Source: Sulfitobacter pontiacus (GTDB taxonomy: Bacteria; Pseudomonadota; Alphaproteobacteria; Rhodobacterales; Rhodobacteraceae). From it: 64,000 bases of DNA. The stretch is taken from NCBI RefSeq assembly GCF_040790665.1, contig NZ_CP160849.1:2381501-2445500 (forward strand), in the 5' to 3' direction. The notes below the pieces were generated by a model. It was given only the letters and a program-made list of their open reading frames with translations, was not told the origin of the DNA and searched no databases. Of the stretch, positions 34,774 to 42,754 are shown piece after piece. Numbering within the stretch: position 1 is the first letter of the stretch; each line of letters opens with the position of its first letter. The translations under genes and the position numbers were made by a program.

Positions 34774-34858
34774 ACAATGGAACAATCAAGACTTAGATGG
34801 GGTCTAAGTTACTGAATGTAGTAATTTACTGGAATGGGTTGGAATGCACGTCGGCGGA

Positions 34859-34873
34859 CACCTCCTCCGCCAT
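34859..34873 (+). repeat. attR: right attachment repeat
   Basis: CACCTCCTCCGCCAT, identical to the 3' end of tRNA-Ser at 29150-29164. It marks the right edge of the element; chromosomal sequence resumes with the phytase-like gene. Confidence 0.88.
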
Positions 34874-34912
34874 TATCCCACCTATCCATCGCGCCTCTCC
34901 CCAATTCCGCGC

Positions 34913-34952
34913 CTGTCGTGGAACCGTCACCTTTGCGTTACGCGGCTGTTAC
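34913..34952 (+). promoter_or_regulatory. Tandem Pho box upstream of the phytase-like gene
   Basis: Four PhoB-type half-sites in exact 11-bp phase: CTGTCGT (34913), CCGTCAC (34924), GCGTTAC (34935) and CTGTTAC (34946), each followed by four spacer bases. The consensus half-site is CTGTCAT. They end 41 bases before the start codon. Confidence 0.65.
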
Positions 34953-34993
34953 CAGAATCGCGGATCAGGGGCCGTCTTTAACGGAGAGCCCTT

Positions 34994-36337
34994 ATGAAAC
35001 ACCCTATTTTTCCCCTTGCCGTGTCCCTTCTTGCCGTCCCCGCTGCCGCGCAAGAGACGTTTGATGCCACGCTTGCGGGCCATGCCTACCTGCCTGCGCT
35101 GAGCCTTGTCGCGCCGCCTGCGGATGCGCCGAAGGATGCGTGGATCAGCGGTAAATTCACGGGTGGCGCGCGCAATGGCGTGCCGATGTCGGTGCCGGGC
35201 GATACGGGCGGGCTGCATGGTAAACGGCTGACGGGGCTGAACCTGCCCTTCATTGGCCAGCCGTTGCAGGGGTTTTCCGGTTTCGCGATGAACCGTGCCG
35301 AGGATGGGTCGGTCTATGTACTGACGGACAACGGCTTTGGCTCAAAGGCGAACAGCCCCGATACGCTGTTGTTCTTCAGCCGGATGGACGCTGATTTCGA
35401 CACAGGCGAGGTCGAGATCAAGGAAACCGTTTTTCTGCATGATCCCGATTTCAAAGTGCCCTTCCGCATTTCCTATGGCGGGACCGACAGCCGCTATCTG
35501 ACCGGCGCGGATTTCGATCTGGAGAGCATCCAGCGCGTTGGCGACAGCATCTGGATCGGCGAGGAGTTCGGCCCCTATCTGATCGAGGCCACATTGGACG
35601 GGCGGATCAAGGGCGTCTATCCGACGATGGTGGATGGTGTTCAACTGAAAGGGCCGGACACGCCCGGTATCTCGGCCACATCGGTGAAGGGGACGGATTG
35701 GACGGTGCCACGCTCGGGCGGGTACGAGGGCATGGCGCTGCAGCCTGAAACGGGTTTGCTGTGGGCCATGCTCGAGAAACCTCTGCTGGCTGCGAGCGGC
35801 GAGAACGAAGGTGATTTCCTGCGCGTCATGGCCTTTGACCCCGAGGCACGCGACTGGACGGGCGAGGGCTTCAAGTTCAAGCTGGCCGAAGGGGCCACGG
35901 CGATCGGTGACTTCAACTTCATCGACGAGACCCGCGCGCTGGTGATCGAGCGTGACAATGGCGAGGGCGAGCCTTCGTTGAAATGCGCCGGTGACCCGCA
36001 GGCAGATTGTTTCCCGAACCCCGCGATGGTCAAGCATGTGGTTCTGATCGATACCGCCGATGTGGATGCCGAGGGCTATGTGCGCCGCATTGGTCAGATC
36101 GACCTGATGAACATCGCCGACCCCGAGGGGAAGGCCCGCATCGAAACCGATGGCGGCGAGGCAGGGCGGTTCAGCCTGCCGTTCTTCACCATCGAGGACG
36201 TGATGCGGGTGGACGAGACGCACATCATGGTCGCCGTGGACAACAACCTGCCGTTCTCATCCGGGCGCAAGCTGGATGCCGCTGCGGATAACGAAGTGGT
36301 GCTGCTGAGCGTGCCCGAACTGCTGGCCGCGCAGTAA
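34994..36337 (+). CDS. Secreted esterase-like/phytase-like protein
   Basis: 447-residue exported protein of the phytase-like family (PF13449 type, a predicted beta-propeller). The signal peptide is residues 1-19 (VPAAAQE). Typical stretches are LPFIGQPLQGFSGFAMN, YVLTDNGFGSKANSPD, WIGEEFGPYLIEA, and GGYEGMALQPETGLLWAMLE. Members are annotated as esterase-like; some relatives act on phosphoesters, but activity is rarely tested. The tandem Pho box upstream suggests a role in phosphate scavenging from organic phosphate. A hairpin terminator follows the stop. Confidence 0.8.
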   Translation: MKHPIFPLAVSLLAVPAAAQETFDATLAGHAYLPALSLVAPPADAPKDAWISGKFTGGARNGVPMSVPGDTGGLHGKRLTGLNLPFIGQPLQGFSGFAMNRAEDGSVYVLTDNGFGSKANSPDTLLFFSRMDADFDTGEVEIKETVFLHDPDFKVPFRISYGGTDSRYLTGADFDLESIQRVGDSIWIGEEFGPYLIEATLDGRIKGVYPTMVDGVQLKGPDTPGISATSVKGTDWTVPRSGGYEGMALQPETGLLWAMLEKPLLAASGENEGDFLRVMAFDPEARDWTGEGFKFKLAEGATAIGDFNFIDETRALVIERDNGEGEPSLKCAGDPQADCFPNPAMVKHVVLIDTADVDAEGYVRRIGQIDLMNIADPEGKARIETDGGEAGRFSLPFFTIEDVMRVDETHIMVAVDNNLPFSSGRKLDAAADNEVVLLSVPELLAAQ

Positions 36338-36341
36338 CCTG

Positions 36342-36379
36342 ACGCGCCCCTGTCGGCAGAGCATGCCGAGGGGGCGTTT
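36342..36379 (+). terminator. Terminator after the phytase-like gene
   Basis: Stem of TCGGCA / TGCCGA extended by CCCC / GGGG, followed by CGTTTC. It lies immediately after the stop codon and has a small bulge. Confidence 0.55.
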
Positions 36380-36413
36380 CACACCCTAGACAGACCCTAG
36401 GCCCCGCCATTGC

Positions 36414-36458
36414 CCGCGCACCCCCAACCTTTGAGAGGATGCCGGTTGATGTGCGGGG
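36414..36458 (+). other. Two-tier RNA stem-loop of unknown role
   Basis: Outer helix CCCGCGCA / TGTGCGGG (36414-36421, 36451-36458) and inner helix CAACC / GGTTG (36426-36430, 36445-36449) are separated by an asymmetric internal loop, with a 14-nt apical loop containing GAGAGGA. It lies between the phytase-like terminator and the DmdA-like gene, 118 bases before that start. No known riboswitch fold is recognised. Confidence 0.3.
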
Positions 36459-36575
36459 CTTTGCCGTGTCAGAAAAAGCGAACGCCTGCCTGATGGCACC
36501 GATGGGCCCTGACCCCCGCGCCATGGGACAGGGCATAGGGGTGCTACGGTGGGCCTTGGCAAAAGGATCTTCCCC

Positions 36576-37691
36576 ATGACGTTTCAGATCGGCATTGGCC
36601 CGAATAATCGCAAATCCGCCTATTTCGATGCGACCGTCGCAGAGGGTGTGGCTTGTTTCTCGGTCTATAATCACATGTTCATACCAGCGCATTTCGGCGA
36701 CCCCGAGGGGGAATATGACGCGCTGATGAACGGGGTGGCCATGTGGGATGTCGCGGCGCAGCGGCAGGTCGAACTGTCCGGGCCGGATGCGGCGCGGCTG
36801 ATCCAGTATCTGACCACGCGCGATATGTCGAAAACCCGGATCGGGCAGGGGCGCTATGTGCCCATGTGTGACCATCAGGGGCGGCTTATCAACGACCCCG
36901 TGCTGCTCATGCTGGCGCAGGATCGCTATTGGCTGTCGATTGCGGACAGTGACATCGTTCTATGGGCCAGCGCCATCGGGGCAGAGCGCGGGTGGGACGT
37001 GACCGTGGCTGAGCCAGACGTCTCCCCGCTGGCGGTTCAGGGCCCCAAGGCCGAGGCGGTGATCACCGCGCTGTTCGGCGACTGGGTGCGTGATCTGAGG
37101 TATTTCGGCTTCAAGCAAACGCAGCTGGGGGATATCCCGCTGGTGCTGGCGCGGTCGGGCTGGTCGAAACAGGGCGGCTTCGAACTGTATCTCCAGGACA
37201 GCAGCCGCGGGGGGGAGCTATGGGCAAAGGTAAAGGCCGCAGGCGCGCCCTTTGGCATCCGCCCCGGTGCGCCCAATGACGTTGAACGGATCGAAAGCGG
37301 ACTGGTGTCCTATGGGGCGGATGGGCGTCTTCAGACCAACCCCTGCACCCCGTATGGCATCGGCCTGGGCAAGCTGGTCGATCTTGAGACCCCGGAGGAT
37401 TTTATCGGCAAAGAGGCGCTGCGCCGCATCGCCGATGAAGGCGCGCAACGGGAAAGGTCAGGCTTTGTCATCGCGGGCGCGCCACTGACGGGGGCGGGCC
37501 ATTCGATCCCCGTGCTGGACGATAAAGGCCAGCCGCGCGGTGTGCTTAGCGACTACGTCTATTCCAAACGTTTCAAGGCCAATATCGGCGTCGGGATGAT
37601 CGCATCGGATGCAAAGCAAGCGTCGCTCCACGTCGTCATCGGGGACGAGGCCCGCAACGTAACCCTGGGCAGCCTGCCATTTGACAGCTGA
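36576..37691 (+). CDS. DmdA-like GcvT-family tetrahydrofolate-dependent demethylase
   Basis: 371-residue aminomethyltransferase-fold protein. The pattern VYNHMFIP ... VAMWDVAAQRQVELSGPDA ... YVPMCDHQGRLINDPV ... YWLSIADSD ... PDVSPLAVQGPKAE ... VLARSGWSKQGGFELYLQ ... PNDVERIESGLLSYG-like is the arrangement I associate with dimethylsulfoniopropionate demethylase DmdA and its close paralogues rather than glycine-cleavage GcvT. No gcvH or gcvP is adjacent. DmdA moves a methyl group from DMSP to tetrahydrofolate. Paralogues of unknown substrate are common in the Roseobacter group, so the gene symbol is withheld. Start 36576 has AAAAGGATC upstream. Confidence 0.75.
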   Translation: MTFQIGIGPNNRKSAYFDATVAEGVACFSVYNHMFIPAHFGDPEGEYDALMNGVAMWDVAAQRQVELSGPDAARLIQYLTTRDMSKTRIGQGRYVPMCDHQGRLINDPVLLMLAQDRYWLSIADSDIVLWASAIGAERGWDVTVAEPDVSPLAVQGPKAEAVITALFGDWVRDLRYFGFKQTQLGDIPLVLARSGWSKQGGFELYLQDSSRGGELWAKVKAAGAPFGIRPGAPNDVERIESGLVSYGADGRLQTNPCTPYGIGLGKLVDLETPEDFIGKEALRRIADEGAQRERSGFVIAGAPLTGAGHSIPVLDDKGQPRGVLSDYVYSKRFKANIGVGMIASDAKQASLHVVIGDEARNVTLGSLPFDS

Positions 37692-37712
37692 CCTTAGGCG
37701 GTGATCCCGCCG

Positions 37713-38588
37713 CTATGGCAGGATGACCCGCACGCCGGGAATTTCCTGAATGCGCGCAACGTCTTCGTCGTAAACCTCGGTCATCTCTTCGACCAGTTCT
37801 TCGGTCCAGCTGGGCATGTCCAGCTCTTCCTCGAGCGCGTCGTCGATCACGTATTTGTCCAGAAACGCCGCGATCACACGCGGGTGCTCTGCCGTTGTCA
37901 TCTCGGGGTGGGAGGCGAGATAGGATTTGAACCGTTTCATGCCTTCGGGGCGCATGATCGTTTCCAGCAGGTCGAATTCCCCGTCCAACGGCGCCATCGT
38001 GGGCAGGCCCGCCATCTCGCGCATGATCTGCCCCCAGATCAGGGGGGCGTCTTCGTTGCACCATACGGTCACGGGAATCTCGGGCGCAGAATCACGTAGC
38101 AGCGCCAGCGTGTCGGACCAACGCACATCCAGCGGATCCTTGTCGCCCCAGAACTGTGGCGGAGATTTGTCGGCCGACACATCATAGAGCACCGGCAGCA
38201 GGGTCGCGGGATTGCGGATGCCCATGAAAATCTGCAGTTCATCCTCGGGGAAAAGCTGCGCCATGCGCATCATCCGCACAGGGGCGGCGGGATAAAGCAT
38301 CCCTTCAACAACCGCCGTCGCAGGGGTGCGAAAGAAGTTCGCGTCGGAAAAGATCACCCGATCCGCGTCAGAATCTCCCATGACCGCGTCCAGCAAGACA
38401 TCCCGCGCCCCGTCCGAGGCGGATGTTTTATACATCGCATTCAACGTATCGCGAAACAAACCACGATAGGTTGCGGGGCTCGGCACATGGGTGCCCGCCT
38501 GCGTCAAAAGATCGTGGTTCGACTGGAGGCTTTTCAGCAGCCTGTCTTCTTCGGTGTAATGGGCACCTGTGTGCAAAATCAACTGCAT
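37713..38588 (-). CDS. Unknown protein, sulfotransferase-like N-terminus
   Basis: 291-residue cytoplasmic protein. The N-terminus MQLILHTGAHYTEEDRLLKS mimics the first beta-strand and P-loop (LHxGxHKTGT) of PAPS-dependent sulfotransferases, but the Lys and Thr are replaced. Later segments such as IFSDANFFRTP and EDELQIFMGIRNPATLLPVLY also parallel the sulfotransferase core (including the IRNP box). The C-terminus is acidic. It may be an inactive or divergent member. The start at 38588 is preferred over a 23-residue extension. Convergent with the DmdA-like gene. Confidence 0.5.
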   Translation of the reverse strand: MQLILHTGAHYTEEDRLLKSLQSNHDLLTQAGTHVPSPATYRGLFRDTLNAMYKTSASDGARDVLLDAVMGDSDADRVIFSDANFFRTPATAVVEGMLYPAAPVRMMRMAQLFPEDELQIFMGIRNPATLLPVLYDVSADKSPPQFWGDKDPLDVRWSDTLALLRDSAPEIPVTVWCNEDAPLIWGQIMREMAGLPTMAPLDGEFDLLETIMRPEGMKRFKSYLASHPEMTTAEHPRVIAAFLDKYVIDDALEEELDMPSWTEELVEEMTEVYDEDVARIQEIPGVRVILP

Positions 38589-38715
38589 GAACGTCTTCTC
38601 ACCCTTACTGATACCGGCTTTCCAATAGCCTTTCCTGCGACTTGTGTAAAACTGCAAAAAATTGACATTTCCCCTCTTGCACGGCCCGCAGCAATCTCTT
38701 AAACGCTCCCTCAGT

Positions 38716-38791
38716 GCCCCTATAGCTCAGCTGGTAGAGCAACTGATTTGTAATCAGTAGGTCCGCGGTTCGAGTCCGTGTGGGGGCACCA
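38716..38791 (+). tRNA. tRNA-Thr(UGU)
   Basis: 76-nt cloverleaf with acceptor stem GCCCCTA / TGGGGGC (one G-U), D-arm AGCTCAGCTGGTAGAGC, anticodon loop TTTGTAA giving TGT, T-arm with GGTTCGAGTCC, discriminator A and encoded CCA. No integration repeat was found next to it. Confidence 0.97.
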
Positions 38792-38869
38792 CTTCTTCCC
38801 TGATTTCAATACATTGACAACTTTAGGCGTCGCCGCATCCGCGATGCATTTCCCACTTTTGTGCGTACC

Positions 38870-39436
38870 TCACTGCTTGGCGCGCGGTAGGGGGATGATG
38901 TTTGATTTTCGTTTCATCCGCGCAAACTCCACCTGGGCGGCGTCTTTGCAGGTGGGGCAGATAGAATAGCTTTTGGCGAAGTTATCCGCATCTGGCGGGG
39001 TGCGCAGATCGATCCATTTGTCGCCGATCTGGAATGCGCAGCAGACCGAACATCGCGTGGTATCGTAGTATTCCTCAAAGGCGCTGACCGTAGGGTGAGG
39101 GGGGCTGGTGATCGCATGGACAAGCATACTGCCGATGGTCAGGCTATCGTCGGGGGAGGGCCAGATCGTCAGCCGGTACAACCGCCGCACATCCGGCCCG
39201 TCACAGCGGTAAAGGATACTGAACAGTTGCTGTTCGATCCGGCAGGCCTGAAACACGCCGAACAGATAGGTACGCGTGTTGGCCCCTTCGACGAAATCCC
39301 AAATCTCCCGCCCCAGCACATGGGTAGAGGTCGCCCCCGGCGCGTCATTCTCTATGGCGAAGGCGTCCCATTCGGACCCGACAGAGATGATCCGATCCTT
39401 GCTGTCCACGACATAGCTGTTTGTCTTGAGGTCCAA
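38870..39436 (-). CDS. PAS-like hypothetical protein with paired CxxC motifs
   Basis: 188-residue soluble protein. Residues 1-110 read like a degenerate PAS domain (YVVDSKDRIISVGSEWDAFA ... HVLGREIWDFVEG ... YRCDGPDVRRLYRLTIWP). The C-terminal part has CSVCCAF and ICPTCKDAA, two CxxC pairs that could bind a metal or act as a redox switch, and ends in a basic tail. It lies 129 bases upstream of nothing co-directional except the histidine kinase gene further right, so a sensory partnership is only a guess. Function unknown. Confidence 0.5.
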   Translation of the reverse strand: MDLKTNSYVVDSKDRIISVGSEWDAFAIENDAPGATSTHVLGREIWDFVEGANTRTYLFGVFQACRIEQQLFSILYRCDGPDVRRLYRLTIWPSPDDSLTIGSMLVHAITSPPHPTVSAFEEYYDTTRCSVCCAFQIGDKWIDLRTPPDADNFAKSYSICPTCKDAAQVEFARMKRKSNIIPLPRAKQ

Positions 39437-39565
39437 TGAAAATGCCCTTGGAAAAATTTCAGGTCATAAACAGGATCATCGTTACGCTAGGTCATCATAA
39501 GCGCGAAACCGGTGCTTGCCCAAATATTTATCGTTAGAATTTAAAGTACCGCGCCCCTCTGCGCC

Positions 39566-41623
39566 TCAAGCCGTCTTCTGGATATCGGTCGCGCCGGTGC
39601 AGGGCAGCGTCAGACTAAAGGTGCTACCGACGCCCAGTTTGCTTTCCAGTGACAGCGATCCGCCGTGCAGCTCTGCCAGCTGCTCGGAGATGGCCAGCCC
39701 CAGCCCCAAACCGCCGTTTTGCCGTGTCATGGACCCGTCAACCTGTTGGAAACGCTGGAACACACGGCTCGCGTCCTCCTCTGCGATGCCGTTGCCGGTG
39801 TCAGTGACGCTGAACACGATCTCGTCGGTGGAATGTAGCATCGACAGGTGGATTTTGCCTTCGCTGGTGAATTTGATCGCATTTGTAATCAGATTGTACA
39901 GGATTTGTTTGACGCGCACCTTATCCGCTACGGTGGCAGCAGGGCCGTCGCCGGCATAGGTGAGGGTCAGCCCTTTTGCCTCTGCGGCGGGTCGCAGTTC
40001 TTGGGTGACGGTGCGGGCGATCTCGTCCAACTGGGTGGGGGCCATGTCCAGCTCTAGCTGGCCGCGGGATACTTTGGTCCAGTCCAGCAGATCTTCGACA
40101 AGGCGGATCATATGCTGCGATGATTCCGCGATTCCGGCACCCTGATCGGTGATGAACTTCTGATACTCTATCGCGGCGGCAGCCGATTTCGGACAGCCAC
40201 TGCCATCGGCGGTCAGCGCCGACATCAACCGCTGCGCCTGAGGCATCTTATCACTGTGCCGCATGAACGACGCACGGCCAAAGATCACGGTCAGCGGGGT
40301 GCGCAGCTCGTGCGATACGTTGTTCAGGAACTCGGTCTTCTCGCGGTCGGCGGCTTCAGCGGCTTCTTGCGCGCGCTTCTCGGCGGTCACATCCGTCCAG
40401 ATGCCGACGGTATAGCCGTGGGGGGTCTTTGCCTCTGTCACCTTGAGCCAGTTGTCGTTGCCGATGTCTTGCAAGAACGCCTGACCCGGATTGCGGAAAC
40501 GTTGCAGCCGCTCGCGTACCCAGGCCTGTTTGCTTTTCGATCCGCTGAGGCTTTCGGTGCGGTTGGCCCAGTTGACCACAAGCTCTCCCATGGTGGCACC
40601 GGGGACGATCAGGTCGGCAATCTGGGGGTGATAGTCGCGGTACTTCTGGTTCACCACCATCACCCGTTCTTTGTCGTCAAACGCGATAAAGCCTTCGTCG
40701 ATCGCGTCGATGGCCTCGGCCAGCAGGGCGTGGGCGTTGGTCTGGTTCAGCGCCAACCGGCGGAAAGCCAGCAGCACACCCAGCAGGAATATGGCGGAAA
40801 TGAGGGCGAAACCCACCAGGTTCCGGCTTTGTGGTGAATAGGCCGGCCATCCCGCGGCGGGGCGCACGGCGGCTTCCCATGTGGTGCCCAGAACGTTGAA
40901 CGTGGTCACGACGGGCTTGTCTTTGAGCGCGCTCAACCGGTGGTCGGGCAGGGCCTCTACCAGACCAGAGGCCTTAAGCGGGTGCAGCTCGAAACTATAT
41001 TGCGCGGGGTCCGAGAAATCATGTTGCGGGGCTTGCAGCAGACCTTCCTGATCCATCACGACAGAGATGACGCCCCAGAATTGATCGGTGTTCAGCTCGG
41101 CGTTCGGCAGGAACACAGGGTAGTGCATGATATAGCCGGTCCCGCCCTGCACAAGGTTCACACGGTCATCCACCACAGGCGCGCGGGTGCGGTAAGCTTG
41201 GGCCACGCTCGCCATCTGGGCGGGCAGTTGCCAGTATTTGACGCCGATCGTCTCGCGGTTATCCGTTTGTGGGAAACTGTGTGTAATCGACAGGTTAGGG
41301 GCCAAAGCGACGGCAATCTCGTCAGGGTTGTGGCGCTGCAGGTCGCTCACGGTGCGCGCGATCTGACGCTCGTTGATCTCACCCGCCACGGCAAGCGTAT
41401 TCTCGATGTTCTTGGCCACCAGCACGGCTTCGAAGAAACGCAGCTGGATCTGGTCGGCCACCGAATGCAGCGCCTGTTCCACCTCAAGGCGCAGCGCGGC
41501 GAGGTGATTGTCGCGGTCGAGCTTTACAATAGAATAGGCAATCCCGCCGATACTTGCGAGCAGGACAATCGTCAGAACGACGAATACCTTAGAGGCTAAA
41601 TACCCCGTGAACTTGTTGAGCAA
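39566..41623 (-). CDS. CHASE/PAS sensor histidine kinase
   Basis: 685-residue membrane kinase. Helix 1 spans about residues 9-30; a periplasmic CHASE-type domain (GVKYWQLPAQMASVAQAYRT ... GGTGYIMHYPVFLPN) ends at helix 2 near 265-285. A PAS domain (IDAIDEGFIAFDDKERVMVV) follows, then HisKA with phospho-acceptor His in NNVSHELRTPLTVI and a HATPase domain with DTGNGIAEED and GGLGLGLAISEQLAELHGG. I prefer the TTG start at 41623 (GAAGAGGG upstream) over GTG 41659, which has no ribosome-binding site. No response regulator is adjacent. Ligand unknown. Confidence 0.87.
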   Translation of the reverse strand: MLNKFTGYLASKVFVVLTIVLLASIGGIAYSIVKLDRDNHLAALRLEVEQALHSVADQIQLRFFEAVLVAKNIENTLAVAGEINERQIARTVSDLQRHNPDEIAVALAPNLSITHSFPQTDNRETIGVKYWQLPAQMASVAQAYRTRAPVVDDRVNLVQGGTGYIMHYPVFLPNAELNTDQFWGVISVVMDQEGLLQAPQHDFSDPAQYSFELHPLKASGLVEALPDHRLSALKDKPVVTTFNVLGTTWEAAVRPAAGWPAYSPQSRNLVGFALISAIFLLGVLLAFRRLALNQTNAHALLAEAIDAIDEGFIAFDDKERVMVVNQKYRDYHPQIADLIVPGATMGELVVNWANRTESLSGSKSKQAWVRERLQRFRNPGQAFLQDIGNDNWLKVTEAKTPHGYTVGIWTDVTAEKRAQEAAEAADREKTEFLNNVSHELRTPLTVIFGRASFMRHSDKMPQAQRLMSALTADGSGCPKSAAAAIEYQKFITDQGAGIAESSQHMIRLVEDLLDWTKVSRGQLELDMAPTQLDEIARTVTQELRPAAEAKGLTLTYAGDGPAATVADKVRVKQILYNLITNAIKFTSEGKIHLSMLHSTDEIVFSVTDTGNGIAEEDASRVFQRFQQVDGSMTRQNGGLGLGLAISEQLAELHGGSLSLESKLGVGSTFSLTLPCTGATDIQKTA

Positions 41624-41793
41624 AGTGCCACCCTCTTCCGTCCAGGTAGGCCGCCGCACGACTTTCTGTCGTTGCTGGTTTGCCTGCCTTTGTCCCCTTT
41701 ATTGACTGCATCATTGTTTATCGAACGGACAAAATACGGGCGCAATCGAGGCATTTTGTAGACTTTTGCGCAAAGCGGTCATGCCGGTTACTT

Positions 41794-42588
41794 TCAGGCG
41801 TTTTCGGGGGTGATCACGGGGGTGCGATGCTGTCGAAGCGCTAGGGCAAGCCCGTCGTTGGGGGCTGCATCGGTGATCAGATGGCCCAGATGCTCAAGCG
41901 GGGTTACCTGCGTCAGGTGACGTTTGCCGAACTTGCTGGCATCAATCAGGAAATGCGCGGCGCGGCTTTGGTCCAGCATGGCGCGTTTCACCTCGGCAAA
42001 GCCTGCGATGGCCTCGCTCACGCCTGTTTCATCCAGCGCGGAGGCCCCAAGAAAACACGCGTCGACATTGAAACCGCGCAGAAAGTCGCAGGTGGCAGTG
42101 CCGGTCAGCGCGGCCTCTGCATTCATATAGTCGCCGGGGGTCATGATCACCCGCACCCTGTCCGAGGCCCCCAAGATCATCGCCACCTGCAGGCTGTTGG
42201 TTAATACCGTCGCCGCCACGCCAGAAAGGGTCAGCGCCCGCGCGAATTCCATCATCGTGGCACCTGCGTCGATCATCAGCGTTTGCCCGTCTGTCACGCG
42301 TTTTGCGGCAAGCTGCGCCATCTGGCGACGTTCATCCACATGTTCGCGTTGACGTTCATCCAGCACGCTTTGCGCCCCCGGCGCGCGGGGGGAGGCCCCG
42401 CCGTAGGATTTTTGCAAAAGCCCCTGCGCGCTGAGCTCGGCAATATCGCGGCGGACGGTTTCGGTGGTCACATCAAAGCTGGCCGCAAGGTCCGATACAC
42501 GCACATGCGGGGCAAGGCGCAGTTCCAGCAAAATCTGTGCGTGGCGCTCTGCTTTGCGCAGGTTTCGGCGTTCCGTTCCGGTATCCAT
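41794..42588 (-). CDS. DeoR-family transcriptional regulator
   Basis: 264-residue repressor. The N-terminal HTH (RKAERHAQILLELRLAPHVR ... SDLAASFDVTTETVRRDIAEL) carries the DeoR signature, and the C-terminal domain has the phosphosugar-binding elements MIDAGATMMEFARAL, LTNSLQVAMIL and KFGKRHLTQVTPL. DeoR proteins usually sense phosphorylated sugars or polyols. It is divergent from a Phn-type transporter operon, and an 18-bp palindrome lies between them, so autoregulation and control of the transporter are likely. Start 42588 has AAAGGAAC upstream. Confidence 0.9.
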   Translation of the reverse strand: MDTGTERRNLRKAERHAQILLELRLAPHVRVSDLAASFDVTTETVRRDIAELSAQGLLQKSYGGASPRAPGAQSVLDERQREHVDERRQMAQLAAKRVTDGQTLMIDAGATMMEFARALTLSGVAATVLTNSLQVAMILGASDRVRVIMTPGDYMNAEAALTGTATCDFLRGFNVDACFLGASALDETGVSEAIAGFAEVKRAMLDQSRAAHFLIDASKFGKRHLTQVTPLEHLGHLITDAAPNDGLALALRQHRTPVITPENA

Positions 42589-42634
42589 TCTGCGGTTCCT
42601 TTCGGCGGTCGAGGCGATGCAACCGACCGTCAAT

Positions 42635-42652
42635 ATTTGGCACTTGCCAAAT
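42635..42652. promoter_or_regulatory. Palindromic operator candidate for the DeoR regulator
   Basis: ATTTGGCA-CT-TGCCAAAT, a perfect 8-bp inverted repeat with a 2-bp spacer, between the divergent deoR-type and phnD-type genes. No Pho box is visible in this region. Confidence 0.55.
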
Positions 42653-42754
42653 TACTAGGCGGAAAATGTTGCGAATCGAAAGCTTCAATGCTCGTATCGC
42701 GTAATTAATCGTGCAGCACACTCTGCGCGGGTATTCTCGGGGAGGAGAAACAAG

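Larger units (their letters stand above)
29150..34873. mobile_element. 5.7-kb integrative element in tRNA-Ser(UGA)
   Basis: The element is bounded by 15-bp direct repeats, CACCTCCTCCGCCAT, at 29150-29164 (3' end of the tRNA gene) and 34859-34873. A P4-type integrase gene lies next to the right repeat and reads inward, the usual arrangement for tRNA-targeting islands. Inside are an AlpA-like regulator, a coupled operon with a winged-helix protein, a 42-residue protein and an HTH protein, a zinc-ribbon protein, and two AT-rich orphan genes. No capsid, terminase, conjugation or replication-helicase genes are seen, so it is either a phage satellite, a mobilisable mini-island or a decayed element. 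Confidence 0.88.

Noticed and set aside
38716-38791. tRNA-Thr as a second integration site
   Set aside because: No downstream copy of its 3' end and no integrase or accessory genes nearby.
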